64,000 nucleotides of DNA from Campylobacter concisus (lineage in GTDB: Bacteria > Campylobacterota > Campylobacteria > Campylobacterales > Campylobacteraceae): NCBI RefSeq assembly GCF_003048575.1, contig NZ_PIRZ01000001.1:62001-126000 (forward strand). Direction: 5' to 3'. This document shows, in pieces, positions 18,281-26,324 of the stretch; the stretch's first letter is position 1, and every line of letters begins with the position of its first letter. Both the position numbers and the translations under genes were made by a program. Under the pieces are notes generated by a model. The model searched no databases. It was given only the letters and a program-made list of their open reading frames with translations, and was not told the DNA's origin.

Positions 18281-18398
18281 TTTTAAATGATTTTTGCTTC
18301 ACCTTGCTCGCAACTACAAGCAGAACGTAAATTTCGCCCTGCGACAGACTATATGTCTAGTCTTGGGACGAAATTTACTTCAAAACATTTAAAATCAT
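18281..18398. repeat. large nested inverted repeat, element A
   Basis: Non-coding. The inner hairpin has arms GTAAATTTCG (18327-18336) and CGAAATTTAC (18369-18378), continued by CCC/GGG with a one-base bulge, and a six-base apical stem AGACTA/TAGTCT (18346-18351 and 18358-18363). Outer arms TTTTAAATG (18281-18289) and CATTTAAAA (18386-18394) also pair. A weak plus-strand frame across it (18287-18544) has no protein character. Confidence 0.7.
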
Positions 18399-18426
18399 CT
18401 TACGATACTTTGCCTTATAATCTTGC

Positions 18427-18482
18427 ATTTAAATTTTACTCGGTCACGTATTTCATATACGCTTCCGTCGTAAAATTTAAAT
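18427..18482. repeat. large nested inverted repeat, element B
   Basis: Perfect 13-base arms ATTTAAATTTTAC (18427-18439) and GTAAAATTTAAAT (18470-18482), then CGG/CCG and an apical stem CGTAT/ATACG (18447-18451 and 18457-18461). The design (A/T arm, short G/C step, apical stem) mirrors element A, 49 bases upstream. Confidence 0.7.
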
Positions 18483-18725
18483 CCGTCTTGATTAAGGCAA
18501 AAAATACCGCGCCTTGCTCTGCCGCATTAAAATTTCTAGTTTAAATTTTACCCCACTTGCATTCAAATTTTATGTCAAATTTAATTTAAGCTTCCACGCC
18601 AAAAAGCGTTTAAATTTAGCTACAATCGCGCAAATTTTATCAATGAAACTTTGAGTAAATTTAAAGCTCTCAATCTCCAGTCGCCCAAACTCTGTACCCG
18701 CTCAAATAATAACAAAAGGAAAAAT

Positions 18726-18794
18726 TTAAACTCCAAAAACTTCGTTATCTTTTTAGTCGTGCTAAGCGCGCTTGCTGCGTATTTTAATAAATAA
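18726..18794 (+). pseudogene. possible remnant of a small membrane peptide
   Basis: An open frame of 22 codons ending in SKNFVIFLVVLSALAAYFNK, one hydrophobic helix. It is preceded by a ribosome-binding-like AAAAGGAAAA and followed by a strong hairpin, the dress of a small gene, but there is no start codon where one is expected (TTA at 18726). TACAAT at 18621-18626 could be its promoter. Speculative. Confidence 0.25.
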
Positions 18795-18802
18795 ATTTAG
18801 CC

Positions 18803-18838
18803 TTGCGAATTTGACTCAAATTTTAATCAAATTCGCAA
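18803..18838. terminator. 12-base perfect inverted repeat
   Basis: TTGCGAATTTGA (18803-18814) and TCAAATTCGCAA (18827-18838) pair perfectly around a 12-base loop, followed by ATTTTGGG. It lies 8 bases after the small frame at 18726-18794 and 133 bases before the LRR remnant. Terminator-like but without a long T run. Confidence 0.45.
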
Positions 18839-18971
18839 ATTTTGGGTCGCCAAAACCAAAAATCAAATTTGACGCCGCCGGCTAGGTCAAATTTCGCTTT
18901 TTTATCTGCCGTAAATTTATCCTCAAATTTAAGCCCGTATGTTAAAATCTAAGCTAAATTTAGGAGAAAAT

Positions 18972-19933
18972 ATGAAGCAAATCACGATGCAAGAAGCCCT
19001 AGATGCGGTAAGCGCGCGATGCTGTAAGGGTTATCGCTACGAAAACGTCGCGCTAAGCGATGAGATAGTGCGCCCATCTGCGAGGTAAAAGGCCTCGTAA
19101 ATATGGGCTTTGCGGCTACGGCTATCACGGACGCGTCGCTTGAGTATTTAGCCCGTTTGCCTAAGCTTTCGTATTTATCTTTAGAAAATAGCGAAAAAAT
19201 AAGCGGCGAGGGCTTTAGATACTTTGCGTGGCACGCTAAGCTAAAGCACATCGATATCCAAAACGTCGGCATTACCGACAAGGGATTAAAGGCGATCGCG
19301 CAAATTCCTAGCCTAAAATCTTTACGCATCGTAGATACGCGCGTTAGTTTTGCCGGGTTGTTAGCCGTAGCGGACACAAAAATCCTATTTCATATCGGCG
19401 GCGAGCGCTTTAGCAAGGAGCAGATCGCTAAATTTGAGCAAGCGCAAAGAGATTTTCAAATCAGCAAAAACAGGCCGGATCCGTAGGATGCCGCTGCGGC
19501 GCAAAGCGCGCTTTTGGAGTTTTTCGCGGCTATGAGCGAATGGGAAAAATTTGCCGCCCGCAAGGCTTGCGATGAAAATAAGGACGAGGCGAGGCGTATG
19601 CTTGATGAGCTCTTTGCTAGATACTGCACGCCCGCCAAGCGTAGCGGTTATCGCCGCGAGTTCGTATGGTTTTCGCAAGCAGACGGCGGCACCTACGGCG
19701 GATACGAGCTAACGGACGTTGAGAGCGAAACGAAAAATAAATTTTACGTCTATGCCAAAGACGGCTACGGTTTTGCGCGGCGTTTTTTGCTCATACGCAA
19801 GGACGGACGCTGGCTCGTAGATAAGCAGCAAGACATGGACGGCGGCTGGATGCGGGTTATAAAATGCGCTAGGCGGTTTAACTCGGGCGCTTTTTGGCGT
19901 TTGGCGCCTCAAATTTCTGCTTTAAAATTTTAA
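18972..19933 (+). pseudogene. broken leucine-rich-repeat / NTF2-fold immunity-like gene
   Basis: Start ATG at 18972 with AGGAGAAAAT upstream. The first frame stops after 38 codons (TAA 19086). Coding character continues in another frame from about 19064 (ICEVKGLVNMGF), giving LRRs such as LEYLARLPKLSYLSLENS and LKAIAQIPSLKSLRIVDT. An in-frame TAG at 19483-19485 interrupts it; the same frame then continues without a start codon (AAAAQSALLEFFAAMSEW) into LDELFARYCTPAKRSGYRRE and RRFLLIRKDGRWLVDKQQD. The last part resembles NTF2-fold immunity proteins of polymorphic toxin systems (family recognised by eye). One frameshift plus one nonsense codon make a functional product unlikely. GC-rich like the neighbouring dehydrogenase gene. 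Confidence 0.6.
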
Positions 19934-20165
19934 AAATTTCGTATTTTGAGAGCTCGTATTTGTCGTATATCACAGCGTTATCATCGCCGCTAGGCTGCAT
20001 GAGGCCATATGCTAGCCTGCCTTTTTTAAATTTTATGTTTGAAACACTAATTTTGTGCTTGGCGTCTATCTCGGGGATGCCGATTTTGTCGATATCTTTA
20101 AAATAAAATTTCGTATTCTTACCGCCTTTTTGTATGAAAAATCCGTCATCTTCGATTTTTCGGCA
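19878..20165 (-). pseudogene. 5'-truncated paralogue of the membrane PH-like gene at 26545-27009
   Basis: Minus-strand open frame of about 95 codons without a usable start. It reads RKIEDDGFFIQKGGKNTKFY..., then YFKDIDKIGIPEID, GLMQPSGDDNAVIYDKYELS, and ends PNAKKRPS. This parallels the intact protein (LRIEDDGFIITKGSKSIKFY, YFKDIDEIAIKSFG, LVQPLGDDLIIIFDKYELS) over its C-terminal two thirds. The two membrane helices of the intact gene are missing. Its 3' end overlaps the end of the LRR/NTF2 remnant by 56 bases in opposite orientation. GC-rich codons suggest it did not arise by recent local duplication. Confidence 0.65.
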
Positions 20166-20195
20166 TCACAGAATAAGAAACTAGGATAAAGAGGT

Positions 20196-20231
20196 AACTT
20201 CGGCGCAAGCTAACTTACTGGCGCCGAAGTT
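20196..20231 (-). terminator. hairpin after yceI
   Basis: Perfect 11-base arms AACTTCGGCGC (20196-20206) and GCGCCGAAGTT (20221-20231) with a 14-base loop, starting six bases beyond the yceI stop on the minus strand. Only a weak T-rich tail follows. Confidence 0.65.
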
Positions 20232-20236
20232 GAAAG

Positions 20237-20782
20237 TTATTTTATCACTGCTTCAAAGCCAACATCTACATCTGGATAGCTTTTTCCACCATGAAATGGC
20301 TTGGCGGCAGCGGCAAATTTATCAAAGCTTTCATTTAGCTTCAAATCATTTACAAGATCAACCGAAAATTTTGCTACTAGCTTGCCATTTTGCACTTCAT
20401 ATTTTGTTTTAAAAATTTTTGAATTGCCGTTTATGCTAAGCTCAACATCTATTTCTCCGGCCTTATCGTCGCCATTTACTGCTACGATCTTACCATCTAC
20501 TGCCTTGGCATCGAAAATAATGCCAATCCTTTTATCGCGGTCAGGCAGCTTTGTATCGATATCTTTTGGCTCAAGCTTAAATTCAAAGCTCTTTAAAAAA
20601 TCAGCAAAATTTGCATTTTCTTGACTTTTAAAATTTATCGTCTTAAAAGTACCTGGTACGGCTGTTTTATTTGCTAGCTTGTAACCAGTAAATGTTACCT
20701 TTGGTTCACCTTCTACGCTAAATGCAAGAGCTGAAACTGCAAAAAATGAAGCTGCTAAAGCAACAGAAGTAAGTTTGTTCAT
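20237..20782 (-). CDS. YceI-family periplasmic lipid-binding protein
   Basis: A 181-residue protein with signal peptide MNKLTSVALAASFFAVSALA and a mature YceI lipocalin-like beta-barrel. Supporting segments are VTFTGYKLANKTAVPGTF, NFADFLKSFEFKLEP and AKFSVDLVNDLKLNESF. YceI proteins bind polyisoprenoid or amphiphilic ligands in the periplasm; several copies are common in Campylobacter and the ligand here is unknown. Single-gene unit with a downstream hairpin and an A/T-rich upstream gap. Confidence 0.88.
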   Translation of the reverse strand: MNKLTSVALAASFFAVSALAFSVEGEPKVTFTGYKLANKTAVPGTFKTINFKSQENANFADFLKSFEFKLEPKDIDTKLPDRDKRIGIIFDAKAVDGKIVAVNGDDKAGEIDVELSINGNSKIFKTKYEVQNGKLVAKFSVDLVNDLKLNESFDKFAAAAKPFHGGKSYPDVDVGFEAVIK

Positions 20783-20893
20783 AAAGTATCCTTTTTATAA
20801 TATTGATAATAAATATCGCAAATTATATACCCACTTACTTCAAAAAAGACTTAAAATCTCTTTTTAATTAATGAATAAATTTTTAATAGCTTC

Positions 20894-22000
20894 TTACTCT
20901 GGATCATCGCTAAAATCGTTATCCCTAAAGATCGCATAAAAATTTATGAGCCAAAAAACAAAAGCGATTGCTATGAGTGTTGCTGGTAAATGAATGTAAA
21001 AGCCACTCCAAAAATAAGCCAAAATTCCTCTACTAACGCCAGCTAAAAGAACTAAAATAAAGGCAATTTTACTAAGGCGTAAAAACTCAAGCTCTTGCCC
21101 GCTGTGACGAAGTCCTGCGACATTAAATATAAGCATTACGCTAAAAATCACTGCATTTATCGCTATTAGATGTATAAAATTTGTTTCAAGATGGAGCTCA
21201 AAAATACCGCTAAAGCCGATGCCTAAAAAACCAAGTGCTAAAAATAGCTGCATAAAATAGTATAAAATCACAAAGCTATGCCTAAAAAGCTCTTTATAGT
21301 GCCACTCTTTAAGCTTTGCAAGTACCGCACTTCCACAAGCTATCGCAGCATAATAGACACCTAAGCTTGCTTCAAAAAATATATTTAAAAGCAAAAAAGC
21401 ACAAACGCAGCAAATAGCGATATTTTTATAGATAAAATTTGGCACAAAAACAGCTTCATCCATACCTTTTTCTCTTTTTAGCGCTTCTTTTCCAAGTACA
21501 ACACTAACGCGGTACGAGATGAGTAAAATAGCGATCACGTGGATAAAAACTTGTAAATTTAAAAATTTTTCGTTGCCACTTATTAGATAATAAATTTCAA
21601 AGCCTAAAATACCAAACAAAAAGCCAAGCACGCCAAATTGATCATCATTTTTATCTCGCCAGATCATATAAACACAAAGCAAAACCAAGTAAAGCCAAAA
21701 AAGAGCGATAAAGCAGTGTGCTAAAAATAGGCTAAAAAATGCCAATATAAAGCTTATGAAAAAGAGTGAAAATAATATATAGGCGTGTATTTTTAAAGAT
21801 GCTTGAAAATTTGTCCAATCAGTTAGTCCAGTTAGCAAAAATCCAGCATAAGCAAGCGCTAAGAAAAGTTGCAAAAATATAAATTTATGCAAACTCACAA
21901 AATCAGTTGGAGTAAAAAACACACTAGCACCAAGCACCGCACAGGCGGCACTCATTAAGAAAAATATCCTCATAGGATGAGTAAAAAAGTTATTAATCAT
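20894..22000 (-). CDS. nnrS: NnrS-family haem/copper membrane protein
   Basis: The start is placed at the ATG at 22000, which overlaps the ATPase stop and follows AAAGGTCAAATTTATT, giving 368 residues; a longer frame begins at 22027. It has about twelve hydrophobic helices, an N-terminal FFTHPMRIFFLMSAACAVLG and the family-like GFLLTGLTDWTNFQ. NnrS proteins are haem- and copper-containing membrane proteins linked to nitric oxide or nitrosative stress. Here it is the last gene of an operon with an ABC importer and an OprC-like barrel, an uncommon setting that may point to metal supply rather than NO handling (inference). Confidence 0.75.
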   Translation of the reverse strand: MINNFFTHPMRIFFLMSAACAVLGASVFFTPTDFVSLHKFIFLQLFLALAYAGFLLTGLTDWTNFQASLKIHAYILFSLFFISFILAFFSLFLAHCFIALFWLYLVLLCVYMIWRDKNDDQFGVLGFLFGILGFEIYYLISGNEKFLNLQVFIHVIAILLISYRVSVVLGKEALKREKGMDEAVFVPNFIYKNIAICCVCAFLLLNIFFEASLGVYYAAIACGSAVLAKLKEWHYKELFRHSFVILYYFMQLFLALGFLGIGFSGIFELHLETNFIHLIAINAVIFSVMLIFNVAGLRHSGQELEFLRLSKIAFILVLLAGVSRGILAYFWSGFYIHLPATLIAIAFVFWLINFYAIFRDNDFSDDPE

Positions 22001-22685
22001 AATAAATTTGACCTTTGAAATTTTCATCTATCATCTTGCTAATAAACGTAAAATCACGCTCTTTGAAATCTTTGTCTATTTCAAGTTCTCTTTGTATGAC
22101 CGCGCCTTTACTTGATAGGAAATAAATTCTATTTGACATTTTCACAGCTTCCATTCTATCGTGCGTGACGAGAACTACGCTCATACCTTCACTTACTCTT
22201 TGGCCAATAATCTCAATTAAAATTTCTTTCATATCATAATCAAGTCCAGAAAAAGGCTCATCCATTAAAAGTAGATCAGGCTTTGTCACGACCGCTCTTA
22301 CAAAAGCTACCCTTTGCCTCATACCGCCGCTTAGTTCGCTTGGGTATTTTAAAGTGTCCTTTTGACTTAGTCCAACCTTTTTAAAAAGCTCTAAAACAGC
22401 GTTAATGTCTGGTTTATCCATAACCAAAAGCACATTTTCAAGAGCATTTTTCCATGTAAGCAGACGATTTTCTTGAAAAAAATATGTCATCTTTTTAAAT
22501 TTATTAAAAATTTCCCCTTTTCTAGGCTCATTTAGTCCGCTAATAAGCCGAAGTATCGTCGTCTTGCCACATCCAGATGGCCCAAAAAGCGTCACTACCT
22601 CGCCACTTTTTACATTTAGGCTAAAATTCCTTACGACCTTATCTCTTAAAATTTCATACTCTACATTTTTAAGTTCAAGCATCAT
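21993..22685 (-). CDS. ABC transporter ATPase, nitrate/sulfonate/taurine type
   Basis: About 230 residues. Walker A is GPSGCGKTT, signature LSGGMRQRVAF, Walker B LLLMDEP, and H-loop VLVTHDRMEA. Best matched by the SsuB/TauB/NrtD group. The most likely start is one of two consecutive ATGs at 22685 and 22682 after GGAG; a TTG at 22694 also exists. It overlaps the permease stop and the nnrS start, so the operon is tightly coupled. Energises import of an unidentified substrate. Confidence 0.88.
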   Translation of the reverse strand: MMLELKNVEYEILRDKVVRNFSLNVKSGEVVTLFGPSGCGKTTILRLISGLNEPRKGEIFNKFKKMTYFFQENRLLTWKNALENVLLVMDKPDINAVLELFKKVGLSQKDTLKYPSELSGGMRQRVAFVRAVVTKPDLLLMDEPFSGLDYDMKEILIEIIGQRVSEGMSVVLVTHDRMEAVKMSNRIYFLSSKGAVIQRELEIDKDFKERDFTFISKMIDENFKGQIYYD

Positions 22686-23479
22686 CTTCTCCAAGGCATC
22701 AGAGCTATTTTTAATGGCTCGATGATGAGGTACTCAAAAAGCATGATAAGAGTGATGCTTAAAAGAACATACGCCATTACCTCGGTTGTTTCAAGCATTG
22801 CTCTTGCATTTGCTATCTTTGCTCCCATGCCGTTATTTGCGCCTAGTAGCTCAGCCATTATTACTATCTTTACGCCCATTGCAACAGCTACGCTAACAGA
22901 GCTTATGATATAGCTTGTAAGATGTGGGATATAAAGGTGTTTTATCTTTTTTAAAAAGCCTAAATGATAAGCATCAAACATCTCTTTTAGCTCCTCGTCT
23001 ACGCTACTCATAGCAACTGCTGAGCTTGCAAAAGTAAGCGGTAAAACGGTTATAAAGATAGTAAAAACGGTGCTAAAATTTCCAAATCCAAACCAAAAAA
23101 TAGCAAGTACTATCCAAATAATTGGTGGCATTGACAAAAGCAAGGTGATAACAGGCTTTAAAAAGGCCGCAAAGCTTTTAAAACTACCTGCTATTAGCCC
23201 TAAAAATATACCAAAAAATGTTGCCGAGCAAACTCCAATCAGTGATCTGCAAAGCGTTATATTTATCTCACTGTTTTTATAATCTTTTAAAATTTCACAG
23301 GCTTTTAAAAATACATCTTTTGGTGACGGAAGCAAGAGTGGGGAGCTAAACTCGCTTCCCACTTGCCAAATGGCTAAGATCAAAAAAACTACGGCAAATC
23401 CGCTAAATCCACCCCAAAAATAGTCAATTATTTTTAAAAAGCTTGAGCGATCTTTTTTAATGCCATCAATTAGTATCAT
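22682..23479 (-). CDS. ABC transporter permease, nitrate/sulfonate/taurine type
   Basis: A 265-residue inner membrane protein of the binding-protein-dependent family with about six helices. Segments: LLPSPKDVFLKACEIL, GIFLGLIAGSF, and a coupling-loop region around SVDEELKEMFDAYHLGFLKK preceding the conserved HLYIPHLTSYI. Overlaps the substrate-binding gene by four bases and the ATPase gene by four. Works with both as an importer. Confidence 0.88.
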   Translation of the reverse strand: MILIDGIKKDRSSFLKIIDYFWGGFSGFAVVFLILAIWQVGSEFSSPLLLPSPKDVFLKACEILKDYKNSEINITLCRSLIGVCSATFFGIFLGLIAGSFKSFAAFLKPVITLLLSMPPIIWIVLAIFWFGFGNFSTVFTIFITVLPLTFASSAVAMSSVDEELKEMFDAYHLGFLKKIKHLYIPHLTSYIISSVSVAVAMGVKIVIMAELLGANNGMGAKIANARAMLETTEVMAYVLLSITLIMLFEYLIIEPLKIALMPWRR

Positions 23480-24441
23480 AAAAATAGACCTTTATCAGGC
23501 ATCTTGCCACCTAGAAATTTTGGATTAAACTGATAAATTTCTTCAAAAAACGCCATGATCTCATTTTGTAGTTCATTTGCTTTTGTTACTGTTAGATTTG
23601 CCTTGTCAAAAGCATTTGCGAGTGCTACTTCTGGAGCTGGCAAGTAGCTTGAGCCTATCTTTGCTGCACTTTGTTTGTTCTCAAGTATCCATGAAAGTGC
23701 ATTTTTAAGATCGCTATGAAGCGTATCAAATAGATTTAAGTTTTTCTCGTAAAAGCCTCTTTCTACGATAATGCCAGCCATTGGAATTATCGGTTTTGTA
23801 CCAAAGCTCTCGCCCCAAATTTTTGGAAAATCAACTGAATAATGCACGCTAACGCCTGCTTTTTTACCACGCAAAATAGTCGCTTCGCCAAGAGGTTGTG
23901 GGACTATTAAAATGTCAAAATCTTTTTGTAAAAATAAAAGCAGAGCCTCAGGCGGCGTTGCTGTATAGGTAATGTCTATTTTGCTAACGTCTATGCCTCG
24001 TTTTTTGCAAAGCGCTCTTAAGACAAGATCAGGCATATCGCCACGAAACGGCATGATTAGCTTTTTGCCTACAAAATCCTCTAAATTTTTGATCTTTTCA
24101 TCCTTAACCATAGCGTTCATAACGCCAAGAGTCAGCAAATTTAACATCGCAAAATCAAGCCCTTGGTTTCTTAAATTTGCAGCGACATTTGATGGCGACA
24201 TCGTGACTTTAATATCCCCACTAGCGACGCCTGCACGAAGCTGATCTGGTGTTTTCCAGATGTTTAGGCTTACATCATAAGTTTTATTTAACTCCCCTTG
24301 CAGTGCAGCAACTGCCATGATAACGCTTGGGATTGCTGGCGCGCCCCACATAGTAAAGCTCTCTTTTGCAAATAAATTTGGCGCAAATGCGCTAACGCCT
24401 AAAGCTGTGCTAAGTCCTAAAAATTTTCTTCTATCTAGCAT
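23476..24441 (-). CDS. ABC transporter substrate-binding protein with Tat signal
   Basis: A 321-residue periplasmic binding protein of the NitT/TauT (NMT1-like) family. The N-terminus MLDRRKFLGLSTALGVSAF carries a twin-arginine motif and hydrophobic core, so it is probably exported folded by Tat. Core segments are LRAGVASGDIKVTMSPSN, IMPFRGDMPDLVLRAL and TPPEALLLFLQKDFDILIV. The usual ligands of this family are sulfonates, nitrate or pyrimidine precursors, but the adjacent OprC-like barrel suggests a larger or metal-bound ligand. Ligand unknown. It begins 11 bases after the barrel gene. Confidence 0.85.
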   Translation of the reverse strand: MLDRRKFLGLSTALGVSAFAPNLFAKESFTMWGAPAIPSVIMAVAALQGELNKTYDVSLNIWKTPDQLRAGVASGDIKVTMSPSNVAANLRNQGLDFAMLNLLTLGVMNAMVKDEKIKNLEDFVGKKLIMPFRGDMPDLVLRALCKKRGIDVSKIDITYTATPPEALLLFLQKDFDILIVPQPLGEATILRGKKAGVSVHYSVDFPKIWGESFGTKPIIPMAGIIVERGFYEKNLNLFDTLHSDLKNALSWILENKQSAAKIGSSYLPAPEVALANAFDKANLTVTKANELQNEIMAFFEEIYQFNPKFLGGKMPDKGLFL

Positions 24442-24452
24442 CTTTTTCTCCT

Positions 24453-26303
24453 TTAAAAACTGCTGTGAAAGCTAATGAAAAATGTTCTGCCAGGGGCATG
24501 AACGACTACCGGATCAAGTGCTGCTACGTGATCACCACTGATAAATTCTGCATAATCTTTATCAAATAAATTTGCTACACCAAATCTTATACCGACTTTG
24601 TTTTTAAACTCTACGCCGCCATAAAGATCAAGCAAGCCAAATCCTTTTGCGGCCTCTTTTTTGTCGATACCTAGACCATTTTGCTTGCTAAAATCGCCTC
24701 TAGTTTGCTTTGAAACTAGTCTTAGTGCAGTGCCTAGGTTGTAGCTACCAAAGCTTGCATAGTCTTTGTAGTCAAATGCAAAATTTGCCTCAAAAGGCCT
24801 TATTTGATAAAGCGGTCTGCCATCGGTTTTGTTTTGTCCGTAGTTGTAGTAAAGTGAGCTTTTTAAGCCAAAGTGCCTTGCAAAACTATATTCTGTATTG
24901 AAATTTACACTATAAAGCGTTGCATCAACGTTTCTTGAGATGACAGCATTTTTATTTAGCGGCATAGCAGCTTTTGAGTGGCGTCTATCAAAAATAATCA
25001 AATTTTTAACGCTATCAGCGATGAAATGTCCGCTAAAACCAAATGCATCTTTGTTTTGTAGAGAGTTTAGGTATTCTTTGTAAAACTGGCTACCAAATTT
25101 AAAGCCAAGAATCGCTCTATTGTGTCTTTCTGGCTCTAAATTTGGATTTGCTATCCAGCCGTTATCGCCTGCGCCATAAAGTGCGTTAAAACGCTCCATA
25201 TTGCTTGGCAAGCGAGATAAACTCTCAAGTTTTGCAAAGTAGCTATCCTTGTCGTTTGGTGTAAATTTATATTTTAAACTTGCACTAAAGGCGTCTTTTT
25301 TGATCTTATCGCTTACGTCTTTACCATAAATTTTACGAAGTAGCCCGCGAGTCGTGCTAATATCTGGATTTGGTGCAGAATATTTAGTATCAAGTCCGTT
25401 AAGCTTGCTTCTTTGCTCTTCATATTTTAAGGCAAGAGAAGCTTCGTTTGCTTCATTAAATTTATAAGCAAGTGTGTCAAAGAGCATAAATTTATCATTT
25501 CTAACATCAGCAAATCTGTATCCGTTAAAGACCCAGTTATTGCCTTGCTTCATGTATCTTTTGCCGTCATGTTTATCTTTTTCAAAGCCAGCGCCTATTT
25601 GATTGTGAAAGCTTGAAAAATCAACATCATACTTTAAATTTGCCTCAAATATATTCCTTTTTAAATCCACTTTCACATTTGGAGTGGCATCTCTTAGATG
25701 AAAATTATCAGCTTTTCGCTCAACCTTTTTTAGGATAAGTTCAAAATTTAGCGTATTTGAAAGATCTTCTTCGCCTAAGCGAATATTTAGTTTGCCAACT
25801 TTTCTTGTCGTTTTAAAAGCATCCATCGCATGTTCTGGCTGCTTATCTTTATCAATATTATCCCTTAAAAACGTAAGCCTAAGCTCGCTAAGATCATTTG
25901 GCACGAAGCCTAAGATAGCGCTTTGGCCTTGCCTATTGTAGCCATAGTCCCATCTTTTGCCACTTCCATCTTTATAATTATTTGCTTTGGTGAAATTTGC
26001 ATTTAAAATGGTGTAAAAATTTGCGCCACGATATTTAAAAAGCGATGAGTTGTAAAAGCTTTTGCCATACATTCCAGCCGAAATATGAAACATATCAGCT
26101 GAGTTATCAAGCAAATTTGTAACAAATGGATATTCGCTTCTTTGAGTGCGGTCAAATTGATTTTCCACAAAGGCACTTTGTGCAACGTTTGGCGTGATGA
26201 CTGGTGGCGGTGCAAATTCTCTAATAGGCTTTATAATGTCTAAATTTGCTTCATTTGCTAGAAGCAGTGATGAAAGAACTGCTAGGCTTAAAATAGGCCT
26301 CAT
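24453..26303 (-). CDS. OprC-like TonB-family outer membrane barrel, apparently without plug domain
   Basis: The start is set at the ATG at 26303, preceded by AAAAGGAGTTTAC; the frame from 26345 lacks a site. It has 616 residues. A signal peptide (MRPILSLAVLSSLLLANEA) is followed by only about 50 residues before barrel strands begin (KYRGANFYTILNANFTKANN). NYKDGSGKRW, the NFHLRDATPN segment, GVANLFDKDYAEFISGDH and the terminal APGRTFFISFHSSF follow the order of copper receptor OprC/NosA. The usual plug of about 130 residues, with its RG...IDGV and GPASxLYG-type segments, is not there. First gene of an operon with an ABC importer and nnrS. Copper or metallophore uptake is inference. Confidence 0.75.
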   Translation of the reverse strand: MRPILSLAVLSSLLLANEANLDIIKPIREFAPPPVITPNVAQSAFVENQFDRTQRSEYPFVTNLLDNSADMFHISAGMYGKSFYNSSLFKYRGANFYTILNANFTKANNYKDGSGKRWDYGYNRQGQSAILGFVPNDLSELRLTFLRDNIDKDKQPEHAMDAFKTTRKVGKLNIRLGEEDLSNTLNFELILKKVERKADNFHLRDATPNVKVDLKRNIFEANLKYDVDFSSFHNQIGAGFEKDKHDGKRYMKQGNNWVFNGYRFADVRNDKFMLFDTLAYKFNEANEASLALKYEEQRSKLNGLDTKYSAPNPDISTTRGLLRKIYGKDVSDKIKKDAFSASLKYKFTPNDKDSYFAKLESLSRLPSNMERFNALYGAGDNGWIANPNLEPERHNRAILGFKFGSQFYKEYLNSLQNKDAFGFSGHFIADSVKNLIIFDRRHSKAAMPLNKNAVISRNVDATLYSVNFNTEYSFARHFGLKSSLYYNYGQNKTDGRPLYQIRPFEANFAFDYKDYASFGSYNLGTALRLVSKQTRGDFSKQNGLGIDKKEAAKGFGLLDLYGGVEFKNKVGIRFGVANLFDKDYAEFISGDHVAALDPVVVHAPGRTFFISFHSSF

Positions 26304-26324
26304 GTAAACTCCTTTTAAAGATAT

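Noticed and set aside
18287-18544. Plus-strand frame of 85 codons after the dehydrogenase gene
   Set aside because: No ribosome binding site, no protein character, and it runs through the inverted repeats.
18541-18971. Dispersed AAATTTAAA runs as a repeat family or CRISPR-like array
   Set aside because: Runs are irregular in length and spacing and occur throughout this A/T-rich genome; no repeat-spacer order.
19894-20106. Plus-strand frame of 70 codons
   Set aside because: It is the complement of the truncated PH-like fragment; the minus-strand reading has the family resemblance.
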